Source: Pseudomonadota bacterium
GTDB taxonomy: Bacteria; Pseudomonadota; Gammaproteobacteria; Pseudomonadales; Azotimanducaceae
Length of the DNA: 12,140 nucleotides
Assembly: GCA_027622495.1 (NCBI GenBank)
Contig: JAQBYL010000081.1
Coordinates: 1-12,140, forward strand
Reading direction: 5' to 3'
Of the stretch, positions 1-6,332 are shown in pieces. The notes below the pieces were generated by a model, which saw only the letters and a program-made list of their open reading frames with translations, made no database searches and was not told the DNA's origin. The translations under genes and the position numbers were made by a program. Numbering within the stretch: position 1 is the stretch's first letter; every line of letters begins with the position of its first letter.

Positions 1-201
1 GATAGTGACGGGCGAACCATGCCCTGTTGTCAGGGTCCTTCAACACCAGAAAGGACCAGGCTGGGTATTCTGCCCTGAAGGTGCCTTCACACCCGCATCC
101 AGGATTTTCCGCAGCAAGGCCTCTACTTAAGGATCCGGTTTCAGTCTGCGCATGGCGCGCATGTCACCCACCAGATCAAAAAAACCGGGATTATCATCCA
201 T
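1..201 (-). pseudogene. Nitroreductase-family protein, N-terminal part, degenerate
   Basis: Read on the minus strand from the ATG at 201-199, the translation begins MDDNPGFFDLVGDMRAMRRL, then KPDP, then a TAA stop at 129-127. The same frame continues VEALLRKILDAGVKAPSG and QNTQP to position 58. There the frame is lost, and one added base after the Pro codon gives WSFLVLKDPDNRAWFARHY to the window edge. The RAMRRLKPDP and APSGQNTQPW blocks are the N-terminal FMN-binding signature of nitroreductases (FMN-dependent NAD(P)H oxidoreductases). The stop could come from one change of CAA to TAA, and the frameshift from loss of one base near 57/58. A stop codon lies two codons before the ATG, so this start is the first possible. 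About 66 residues are visible; the family is usually near 200, so the rest lies outside the window. A true pseudogene and two sequence errors both remain possible. Confidence 0.8.
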
Positions 202-224
202 CGTTTAGAGTCTACCGAAATTGC

Positions 225-252
225 CGTGACCTTGCGCCAGGTGCAGGTCGCG
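225..252. promoter_or_regulatory. Inverted repeat in divergent intergenic region (candidate operator)
   Basis: CGTGACCT at 225-232 and AGGTCGCG at 245-252 are complementary at 7 of 8 positions, with a 12-bp spacer. It lies in the 141-bp gap between the broken nitroreductase gene and the divergent methyltransferase gene. A nested ACCT-N6-AGGT (229-242) overlaps it. Divergent regions often hold a shared regulator site, but no regulator gene is present here and I see no convincing -10 box. The function is inferred only. Confidence 0.25.
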
Positions 253-342
253 TACCCTTATGTCAGCTGAATGAACTCGCGTTTCTTTCCTTGACCGGCG
301 CTATCCGCTAGCATCCCGCACAAATCCAAGCTGAACAGCCCA

Positions 343-990
343 TTGGAATTTTCCACCAAATACCACGACCAGTCGTTTCCAGAACAATATGCAACCAAAC
401 ACCGGGAGACCGTTTTCCGGCGCCTGAACGACCATCGCGAGAAGCGACTGCTGGCAAAGTCCCTGGCAAAGATTCAACCACCAGACTCGCTGATCGACGT
501 GGGTTGCGGACCGGGCCGTTTCTGGCCGGTGTTGTGTAAGACCCCGGCAACAACCCTTTGCGGTCTGGATGTGAGCCATTCAATGCTCGCTTTTGCGCGT
601 GATCATCAACCAGACGGTGGCCACTTTCTGACCACCTCCGGATCAGTCACCCAGCTGCCGTTTGCCGACGCGGCCTTCGATTGTGTGGTTGCAATGCGCC
701 TGCTGCACCACTTCGGTGAAGTCGAAGAGCGCGCACAAGCAATCAGTGAACTGCGCCGTATCGCTCGCCGCAATGTGATCGTTTCGCTGTGGGTCGACGG
801 CAACTACAAAGCCTGGCGCCGGCAAGCTCTGGAAAAACGCAGAAGCGCTCGGAGTTATCAGAATCGGCACGTGTTCAAACGCGAAGTGCTGCACCAGGAA
901 TTTACCGAAGCCGGTCTCAACGTGCGCCATCATCTGGATCTGCTACCCGGCTACTCGCAGTGGCGCTACTACGTTCTTGAGTGCGTATGA
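343..990 (+). CDS. Class I SAM-dependent methyltransferase
   Basis: The 215-residue protein has the Rossmann-fold methyltransferase pattern. Motif I is IDVGCGPGRFW (51-61), which binds S-adenosylmethionine. LDVSHSML (75-82) carries the acidic residue that normally contacts the ribose. SVTQLPFADAAFD (101-113) is the motif with the acid near the adenine, and RLLHHF (119-124) is the post-motif helix. It resembles the broad Methyltransf_11/UbiE-like group; the substrate cannot be read from the sequence. The frame opens after a stop at 292 and has no ATG before the conserved region, so the start is probably TTG at 343, or CTG at 331; neither has a clear Shine-Dalgarno. Its stop overlaps the ATG of the next gene (ATGA, 987-990), which indicates translational coupling with the LPS kinase. 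A role in modifying an envelope component is inferred from that neighbour alone. Confidence 0.85.
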   Translation: MEFSTKYHDQSFPEQYATKHRETVFRRLNDHREKRLLAKSLAKIQPPDSLIDVGCGPGRFWPVLCKTPATTLCGLDVSHSMLAFARDHQPDGGHFLTTSGSVTQLPFADAAFDCVVAMRLLHHFGEVEERAQAISELRRIARRNVIVSLWVDGNYKAWRRQALEKRRSARSYQNRHVFKREVLHQEFTEAGLNVRHHLDLLPGYSQWRYYVLECV

Positions 991-1809
991 CGGCAAGCTC
1001 GGTTTTTCCGTTTCCTCTGGAGTTTGCCGACTCGACATGGCGAAGCCGTTTTACCGATTACGGCTGGAATCGATTCGATTCGCTCTGGAATCTGGATGCG
1101 ACAGAGGTCGACACACCCAACGTTCGGCGCGGCGGCTGGAGTTCTGTAGTGCGCATGAGTGCACCGGACGGCAGTCTTTTCTACCTCAAGCGTCAGCAGA
1201 ACCATTTCTACCGCGACCCGAAAAACTTTTATCGCAAAACGCCAACCGCGGTGCGTGAATGGCGCAGTACCAAAGAACTGGGTGACGCGGGTATCGGTGT
1301 TCTGAATGCCGTGTGCATGGGTATGGGTGTATCGCACGACGCGTCCCGCGCGGTCTTTGTTACAGAAGCCCTCACCGATCATCGAAGCCTTCCCGAAACC
1401 TTGCAGGATCCGGCTCTGAGCCCCGCGGCACGGGTTGAACTGTGGCACGCGCTCGGCCACCTGATCCGCCGGGTGCATCGTCGCGGCTATCGCTACAACT
1501 GCCTGTATGGCAAACACGTCATGCTGCATGCTGCAACGCTTCGAAAACAGCTGGGACATCCGGCTGATCGACCTCGAGAAAGCGACCAGGGTCCGATCTG
1601 CGACCAGCGCCATGATCAGCGACTTGAGTCAACTCGATCGCCACACCGACGACATGAGCAATCGCGATCGCCAGGACTTCTGGGATGCCTATTTCGAAGA
1701 CACTGAGCTTGAAGCACGCGAGAGCGCGCTGTTGAAAATTTCGCGCCGCACCGCGGACCGCCTGGTCAAGCAGTATCTGGGTGACCGGCGCATGCTTAAC
1801 AAAACCTGA
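987..1809 (+). pseudogene. InaA/WaaP-type lipopolysaccharide kinase, frameshifted
   Basis: Members of this family are protein-kinase-like enzymes that phosphorylate sugars of the LPS core at the inner membrane. In frame from ATG 987 are the ATP-binding lysine (FYLKRQ, K68), a probable helix-C Glu (REW, E91) and the catalytic-loop region HRRGYRYNCLYGKHVML (164-180). The frame then breaks and stops at 1704-1706, giving 239 residues. The missing end, WDIRLIDLEKATRV with the metal-binding DFG-like Asp, continues in the +1 frame to the TGA at 1807-1809. Removing one copy of a 7-bp tandem repeat (1521-1534) joins the two parts as KHVMLQRFENSWDIRLIDLEK, a 271-residue protein of normal family length with the Asp at 193. 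As aligned by eye, Cys172 sits where WaaP has the HRD Asp; I recall a CLYxKH loop as usual in the InaA branch but cannot check it. As written, the product lacks an essential catalytic segment. The 4-bp overlap with the methyltransferase favours ATG 987 over GTG 981. Confidence 0.85.
1520..1534 (+). repeat. 7-bp tandem duplication causing a frameshift
   Basis: ATGCTGC at 1521-1527 is repeated exactly at 1528-1534; with C1520 the 7-bp period covers 15 bases. Seven extra bases shift the frame by +1. Deleting either copy restores a conserved kinase reading frame with no other change, which identifies this as the lesion. Confidence 0.9.
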
Positions 1810-1829
1810 AGCCTTAACTGAGGAAAGTT

Positions 1830-2645
1830 ATGTTGTCGATCCGCCGCTTGGTTCTCGTCATGGCTCTTATCGCGAGCACCTGTGTCCAGGCCAATGAGCC
1901 TCGACCGATCTATGCCCGCCCCGCCGCCACTGCGGAAGGCTTTCGGCTCGATAGCTACTTCGAGTACTACGATGGGCTGCTCATGCAGGAAGCCGAAGAT
2001 CTCAAGGGCTGGACCGCCGGGTTTGATCTGACCCTGCCCCTCACCAGTACCATGGCGCTGCGTCTTCTGCTGCCGGTCCGCACTGAGGCTGACGCAACCA
2101 TCATCGGCACCGGGCAGGATATCGAGATCGAAGGCTGGATGGGCGTCTTCGATTTCGCCTCTCTGTACTTCGAACACCAGTTGAGCGGAACGCAAGGGCA
2201 GCCCAGTCGTTTTGCCTACTATCTGGGCTTCGGTAGCCGCACCTCGACGCTCAAGACCGGGACCCACGACGAATACCAGCACCAGGGTCGGAATTTTCAG
2301 GTGGGCGGTCGCTACGATTACAAAGCCGACTCTGGTTCTCTTTTTGTCGACACCGGTGTGCGCTGGTACGAACCCAGCGATGATCTGAATCCGGGCGACC
2401 CAGGCAACGACAGTTTCTGGCTGCTCACCATCCGGACTGCCTGGTTGTGGAATGGCACTGGCACCTTTACCCCAGGGGTCGAACTGGTGGTGGATGCCGG
2501 GGAGAGCTACCTTTCTGCTTCTGTGGTGCCAGAAATCATCTGGCAGCCCAGCGACTTCTTTCATGCCCGTCTGGGTGTGCCCCTGGGCGTATCATCAGAT
2601 GCACCAGATTACGGCGGGCAGGTTGAGATCAGTCTGAACTTCTAG
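1830..2645 (+). CDS. Outer-membrane beta-barrel protein, function unknown
   Basis: The 271-residue protein starts with a signal peptide: MLSIRR, a hydrophobic core (residues 7-16) and a likely cleavage after VQA (21). The mature part alternates polar and hydrophobic residues with many aromatics, for example RLDSYFEYYDG (39-49), ASLYFEHQ and FAYYLGFGS. It ends in EISLNF, with the terminal Phe that the BAM complex recognises in outer-membrane barrels. I read roughly 10-12 possible strands by eye, with no large periplasmic domain. A good ribosome site, GAGGAAAG, lies 5-12 bases upstream of the ATG at 1830, only 21 bp after the kinase gene, so co-transcription is likely. It looks like the 'transporter / MetA-pathway phenol degradation'-type barrel group, but I cannot assign it to a family. 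It converges on the next gene, with 36 bp between the stops and no clear terminator. Confidence 0.8.
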   Translation: MLSIRRLVLVMALIASTCVQANEPRPIYARPAATAEGFRLDSYFEYYDGLLMQEAEDLKGWTAGFDLTLPLTSTMALRLLLPVRTEADATIIGTGQDIEIEGWMGVFDFASLYFEHQLSGTQGQPSRFAYYLGFGSRTSTLKTGTHDEYQHQGRNFQVGGRYDYKADSGSLFVDTGVRWYEPSDDLNPGDPGNDSFWLLTIRTAWLWNGTGTFTPGVELVVDAGESYLSASVVPEIIWQPSDFFHARLGVPLGVSSDAPDYGGQVEISLNF

Positions 2646-2681
2646 GGAACTTCACTCCGGTAACGCAAAACGGCACGACTT

Positions 2682-3602
2682 TCAAAACGCCAGAAGAGTC
2701 GGAAGAACCCAACGGGCAAAAAGTGAACGCGAGATCGGATCCGGAAAAATCGCAAACACCACACTGGCTCCGGCGTCCTCGAGACCTGCAAGCGCCGCGA
2801 TCACGGTATCGGGTGCGCCACACACGCCCCTGTGACCATGCGCACCTTTTGCCTGCCACGCGGCCTCGGCTTCGCGATCAGTTTCCCGAACAATGATGCG
2901 TTCGAGCAGAGTGTGTCGGATAGCGTTGGCGTGCTTGTCAGACGCGCGACGCTGCACGTCCGTCCGCGCGACGAGACTGCGAAAGCGCTGCACATCGACC
3001 ATGGAAAAGTTACTGAAATCCGCATGCTCAGCCACCACCGCCCTGACACTTCTGCTGTAGCCCGCAATCAGAATCTGCAATGGGTGGGTAGGTGCTGGTG
3101 CGAGGATATGGTCGTCAAAACTGAAATATTCACCGTGATAACTCACAGACTCACCGGGCCATAGCGCGTTGAGCACACCAACTGTTTCGCCCAGCCGCAG
3201 ACTCCTGTCGTCGATATTTCCAGGTACTGCACCCAGGGCCAGATGATCAGGCAGGTAGCCACCGATACCCAGGCCCAGAAGTGCGCGTCCGTCGCTGATC
3301 AGGTCCAGTGTTGCAGCACGCTGGGCCAGTTTTACCGCATGTGTCGTTGCTGTGTTTACGACAAGTGGCAGCAGCCGGATACGCCGCGTGAGCGCGGCGA
3401 TCGCAGACAAAGTGCTCCACACATCCGGTAATGGTGTTGTACGGCTGGCCGTGTTCGGGTATGCAACCAGGTGATCCTGCACAGACACAAAGCTGAAGCC
3501 AACCTGTTCGGCCCACTGGCAGAGATCCAACACGCCACTGAAAGTGCCTGGCATGATACCGGTGGTTGAATTGAACGCATGCAGGTGGAGTCCGATCTGC
3601 AT
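2682..3602 (-). CDS. Luciferase-like (LLM class) flavin-dependent oxidoreductase
   Basis: This 306-residue protein has the pattern of the bacterial luciferase-like monooxygenase TIM barrel. Seen are MQIGLHLHAF at the N-terminus, WAEQVGFSFVSVQDHL (30-45), LDLISDGRALLGLGIGG (99-115, the beta-strand and glycine loop typical of the family), YHGEYFSFDD (155-164) and the C-terminal GAPDTVIAAL (262-271), the GxPxxV block. These enzymes use FMN or F420; the usual F420 users are actinobacteria and archaea, so reduced FMN is more likely here. The substrate is unknown. Translation starts at ATG 3602, preceded by GGGGGTG a few bases upstream. It is the last of three minus-strand genes and lies 87 bp after the CBS protein, so joint transcription is possible but not shown. 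The C-terminus reads LPTLLAF and the length is normal. Confidence 0.85.
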   Translation of the reverse strand: MQIGLHLHAFNSTTGIMPGTFSGVLDLCQWAEQVGFSFVSVQDHLVAYPNTASRTTPLPDVWSTLSAIAALTRRIRLLPLVVNTATTHAVKLAQRAATLDLISDGRALLGLGIGGYLPDHLALGAVPGNIDDRSLRLGETVGVLNALWPGESVSYHGEYFSFDDHILAPAPTHPLQILIAGYSRSVRAVVAEHADFSNFSMVDVQRFRSLVARTDVQRRASDKHANAIRHTLLERIIVRETDREAEAAWQAKGAHGHRGVCGAPDTVIAALAGLEDAGASVVFAIFPDPISRSLFARWVLPTLLAF

Positions 3603-3689
3603 CGTTCACCCCCAAATTGTTTGCAGGTTGGTTTTCGCCTCAGGACTCCTGTGAGTGGCCAACGATTGCCACAGTCCTAAGGTTATGGA

Positions 3690-4106
3690 TCAGGCGTTCT
3701 CGTCGATATCACCAACCCGTTCGTGAATAACATCCAGGAACAGGTCGCGCAGCGAGATCATGCCGATGGCTTTGCCCAGTTCGACTACCGGCAGATGCCT
3801 GACATGGTGTTTTTTGGTCAGGGCAATGCAGTGAACGATGGTGTCCTCACGGGTAACGGTGACCACATCGCGGGTCATCACTTCCGAAACTTTTGTGTTT
3901 TTCGATGCATGGGCGTCAAGGATGACTTTTCGCATGTAGTCGCGTTCGCTGAGAATGCCCACCAGATAGCCGTCGATCTGCACCAGCACAGCACCGACAT
4001 CATTGTCATTCATGATCGTCAGCGCATCGAAGACAGACTCAAGCGGTCCCACCCAGATAACGGCTTCGGAAGACTTGTTATTCAGGATATCGCCGACGTG
4101 TCTCAT
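3690..4106 (-). CDS. Tandem CBS-domain protein
   Basis: This small cytoplasmic protein of 138 residues consists almost entirely of a Bateman module. The first CBS domain covers about 8-62, with DVGAVLV (36-42) and VGILSERDYMRK (49-60). The second covers about 72-128, with VSEVMTRDVVTV (73-84), VRHLPVVE (102-109) and GMISLRDLF (115-123). The G-I/L-S-x-R-D-h/L elements at the end of each domain contact adenosyl ligands such as AMP, ATP or SAM in characterised members. No catalytic domain is fused, so it is probably an energy or ligand sensor acting on an unknown partner. The start at ATG 4106 is supported by GGGGGA (minus strand, 4116-4111), 4 bases before the ATG. It lies between the unknown exported protein and the LLM oxidoreductase, and neither neighbour identifies its target. 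Confidence 0.92.
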   Translation of the reverse strand: MRHVGDILNNKSSEAVIWVGPLESVFDALTIMNDNDVGAVLVQIDGYLVGILSERDYMRKVILDAHASKNTKVSEVMTRDVVTVTREDTIVHCIALTKKHHVRHLPVVELGKAIGMISLRDLFLDVIHERVGDIDENA

Positions 4107-4150
4107 CTATTCCCCCAGTTTACCTACAGCCCGCATTCGCAATCTGCCTG

Positions 4151-4179
4151 AGAGTAGTGAACGTTGCGGTGCTAAGCAA
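4151..4179 (-). promoter_or_regulatory. Possible sigma-70 promoter for the CBS gene
   Basis: On the minus strand, TTGCTT (4179-4174) and TACTCT (4156-4151) are separated by 17 bp and would give a leader of roughly 38 bases before ATG 4106. The match to consensus is modest (4/6 and 3/6). A GTTGC/GCAAC inverted repeat with an 8-base spacer (4163-4180) overlaps the -35 box. Confidence 0.25.
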
Positions 4180-4212
4180 CCATCGCACGCATTGGCGACA
4201 AAACTCCCGCAA

Positions 4213-5274
4213 CTAACCGCAGCACAGCGCCTGTGCAGCAGAACGAGGAGTGATTTCCGGTCGCAGGCACACCCGTCCCACTTCCCACCGCCAACCCGGG
4301 ACAGCGACACGACCGGCACCCAACCCACGCCTGGCAAGCGCGAGGTGAGCGTCGAGTTCATACACCCAGCCGATATAGTCCGGTAACGCAGGCAAAACAC
4401 CGGCAATCGTGCCGGGCATGCGCGGATCGATCAGCCATTCCTGCCACCTCATGGCCTGAGTGCCTGGCAGATCAGTGCGTCTGTACTCATCACCATCAAG
4501 CTCCGAAACCTCAGCCAGCGCTTGAAAGCGGCTGTAAAGGGTATTCAGAAACAAGCCTGGTTTGCCGATACTCACAAATCGCTCCACCGGGTCCATGGCA
4601 TCCAGGGCCTGCGCCAGACGACCATACTCGCCGCGCAACACTCCGCGCACGCCTCGTTCATTGATCTCGATGGGCCGCAGACTCTCATACAGTGCCGCCC
4701 GATCAGCTGCTTCAACCAGATGGGGTAACGTGCGACAGGTGAGCCTGAGCATCCGTGTCAGGGTTTCAACCGCTACCACCAAACCGGGCAGGCTGTTGGC
4801 ATTGGCAAGCAATCGACGGTGATCCTCGATCAGAGAAGCCAGCTGCCCGGGTTCCAATACGCCATTGCGCAGAAGATCCGCCTGCAGCCGGTAGCGAAAC
4901 CAGCGAAGCAGGAACTCGTTGGCCCGGGCAAGCTCCGCGGTGCTCATCGATTGAGGTGCAGGAACCTCGAACAGATGACTGATGTCGTCCCAGAACGGCT
5001 CCTCGACAGGTGGTTGCACTGCTTCATTCAGCGCAAAGAGATCACGATACTCAGCGAAGCAGTCTGGCTGAGCACAGTGTTCTGGTTCCGCGAACAGGTT
5101 CATCGCCCGGATTCCTGTTGCCGGCAGTGTCAACCACGGATTGACCGTGTCTCCGTCAGCGCCTGACTGCAACATCCAGGCTACAGCCTCGGGACTGCGT
5201 TTTGCATCGGTAAAAAGCCAACCGGCGGCAAACAGGACCGCCACCCCGACACAGACAAGCAATTTTTTTGTCAT
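4213..5274 (-). CDS. Exported or membrane-anchored protein of unknown function
   Basis: I do not recognise this 353-residue protein. It begins MTKK followed by one hydrophobic segment (about 5-21), a signal peptide or single N-terminal anchor, so the bulk should be periplasmic. The rest is mostly helix-forming and rich in Leu, Ala, Arg and Glu. It includes CAQPDC (67-72), possibly a disulfide pair, a hydrophobic helix near 162-180 ending in LTC, KPGLFLNTLYSRF (238-250), and a C-terminal PDYIGWVYELDAHLALARRG (298-317). I see no enzyme motif. The C-terminus ends CCG. The KPxLxLNxLY-type element reminds me of uncharacterised gammaproteobacterial proteins, which I cannot name. The start at 5274 is favoured by the signal sequence just after it; AGGA lies only 3 bases upstream. 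It is divergent from the small gene at 5386, with a 111-bp gap in which I see no clear promoter. Confidence 0.75.
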   Translation of the reverse strand: MTKKLLVCVGVAVLFAAGWLFTDAKRSPEAVAWMLQSGADGDTVNPWLTLPATGIRAMNLFAEPEHCAQPDCFAEYRDLFALNEAVQPPVEEPFWDDISHLFEVPAPQSMSTAELARANEFLLRWFRYRLQADLLRNGVLEPGQLASLIEDHRRLLANANSLPGLVVAVETLTRMLRLTCRTLPHLVEAADRAALYESLRPIEINERGVRGVLRGEYGRLAQALDAMDPVERFVSIGKPGLFLNTLYSRFQALAEVSELDGDEYRRTDLPGTQAMRWQEWLIDPRMPGTIAGVLPALPDYIGWVYELDAHLALARRGLGAGRVAVPGWRWEVGRVCLRPEITPRSAAQALCCG

Positions 5275-5385
5275 CGATCCTGTTTCCCGAACAACGCAAG
5301 CAACGGCCCGCCTAAACTGTGAACCAATTCCCGCCCAATTTCTCGCGATCTACTAACGTTGCTCTTGAACCCTGGGGCTTCGCAC

Positions 5386-5673
5386 ATGGCCAAACGAAAG
5401 TCTGACACGGATGAACTGCTGCGTTTTCAAACCGATCGCGTGTACAAGTCCAATAACAGCTATTTTGTTGCGACGCGCGAAGGGGTCGAGGTCGGTCCTT
5501 ACAAAGATCGCGAAACCGCCGGGCGCTATGGTCAGCAGCTGATCGAAATTCTGTCAAAAATCTCGGACCCGGAAGCCACCCTCACCGCCATCCGCAACTT
5601 CATCTTTGATACCGCGGACTACAATCCGGAGTTCCAGTCCAACACGCTGGTCGACTACGTCGTCAACGAATAG
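5386..5673 (+). CDS. Small DUF6316-like protein
   Basis: The frame encodes 95 residues from ATG 5386. GGGG at 5374-5377 sits 8 bases before it, and the alternative TTG at 5359 adds only unconserved residues. The core RVYKSNNSYFVATREGVEVG followed by PYKDRETAGRY (about 18-48) matches, from memory, the pattern of DUF6316: an arginine-aromatic start, 'yffaTREG', 'GPF/Y' and a following Arg/Ala-rich helix. The C-terminal half is acidic, with no membrane segment or signal peptide and no cysteines, so the protein is probably cytoplasmic. Function is unknown. It stands alone between the divergent unknown gene and the PNPOx-fold gene 77 bp downstream, and co-transcription with the latter is possible. 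Confidence 0.7.
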   Translation: MAKRKSDTDELLRFQTDRVYKSNNSYFVATREGVEVGPYKDRETAGRYGQQLIEILSKISDPEATLTAIRNFIFDTADYNPEFQSNTLVDYVVNE

Positions 5674-5750
5674 CCGTCGATTCGACCAGCCCCATTTGCC
5701 ATTTCGGCCGTCCGTTTCGATAATGCCCTGGAGCACCCAGGAACTCCCAA

Positions 5751-6230
5751 ATGGCAGCACTGAACAAAACCGCCCCGGCTTTCGTAGAAATGGCTCATCG
5801 GATCGTCTGGTGCAGCGTCGCAACCGTTGACAGCAGCGGTCGACCCAGGTCCAGAGTTCTGCATCCTATCTGGCAATGGGATGGCAACCGTCTCACCGGC
5901 TGGATCGCCACTGGCCCCACCCCGACCAAACGCGCGCACCTGAAGGCAAGTCCCAATGTTTCCTGCAATTACTGGGCACCCACTCAGGACACCTGTGTGG
6001 CCGAATGCCGCGCAAGCTTTGCGTTCGACAGTCCCACCCGGAAAATGGTCTGGGATCTGTTTGCCAATGGACCGGCACCGGTGGGTTATGACCCCGCCAT
6101 CATTCCAGGTTGGGACGGGCCGGACAGCGAAGGGTTCGCTGCCCCCAAGCTCGATCCCTGGCGCCTGCGGGTCATGCCCGGCTCGGTCATGATGGCCGGT
6201 GCTGGCGAAACGCTGGTCTGGCAGGAATAG
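5751..6230 (+). CDS. Pyridoxamine 5'-phosphate oxidase-fold flavoprotein
   Basis: The 159-residue protein has the split-barrel FMN-binding pattern: MAHRIVWCSVATVDSSGRPR followed by SRVLHPIW (residues 14-41), the first strands with the conserved 'atv..dG.Pr.r' turn, then GNRLTGWIATGPTPTKRAHL (45-64) and NVSCNYW (69-75). The KRAHL segment corresponds to the K/R..nl..nP.v element contacting the flavin phosphate. It lacks the full C-terminal substrate region of true PdxH, so it is a member of the wider PNPOx-like superfamily; ligand (FMN, F420 or haem) and substrate are unknown. AGGA (about 5740-5743) ends 7 bases before ATG 5751, supporting this start. Length is normal for the short family members. 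Confidence 0.8.
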   Translation: MAALNKTAPAFVEMAHRIVWCSVATVDSSGRPRSRVLHPIWQWDGNRLTGWIATGPTPTKRAHLKASPNVSCNYWAPTQDTCVAECRASFAFDSPTRKMVWDLFANGPAPVGYDPAIIPGWDGPDSEGFAAPKLDPWRLRVMPGSVMMAGAGETLVWQE

Positions 6231-6253
6231 GGCGGGTTTCGCATCCCTGATCA

Positions 6254-6273
6254 TTGACCACCCGCAAGGTCAA
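6254..6273. promoter_or_regulatory. Perfect inverted repeat TTGACC-N8-GGTCAA
   Basis: TTGACC (6254-6259) and GGTCAA (6268-6273) are exact inverted copies with an 8-bp spacer. They lie 23 bp after the PNPOx-fold gene and 60 bp before the DUF6498-like gene. The element could be an operator or a weak hairpin; no T-run follows it, so a rho-independent terminator is unlikely. A longer pair, GCGGGT (6232-6237) with ACCCGC (6260-6265), overlaps it. Confidence 0.3.
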
Positions 6274-6332
6274 CATTCGTGACATAACCCTGAGTTCACG
6301 CAGCCCGCCCTTGCGATGATCGTCCAAACAGC

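Noticed and set aside
27..311. 94-residue plus-strand frame near the left edge
   Set aside because: The opposite strand in 1-201 holds a recognisable nitroreductase remnant, and the plus-strand product has no coding features.
1520..1540. Programmed ribosomal frameshifting in the LPS-kinase gene
   Set aside because: There is no slippery heptamer or run of identical bases; an exact 7-bp duplication explains the shift fully.
969..1613. 214-residue minus-strand frame over the LPS-kinase gene
   Set aside because: It is a shadow of the conserved kinase frame; no domain, signal or start site supports it.
1689..2564. 291-residue open frame on the minus strand over the barrel gene
   Set aside because: The plus-strand gene has a signal peptide, a ribosome site and a barrel C-terminus; the antisense product is low in motifs and covers the end of the kinase gene too.
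2646..2681. Terminator between the barrel gene and the LLM gene
   Set aside because: No inverted repeat of useful length or T-run is visible in the 36-bp gap.
3641..3651. CAGGACTCCTG palindrome before the LLM gene
   Set aside because: The 5-bp arms with a 1-base centre are too short for a hairpin loop and no T-run follows, so a terminator or operator claim is not supported.
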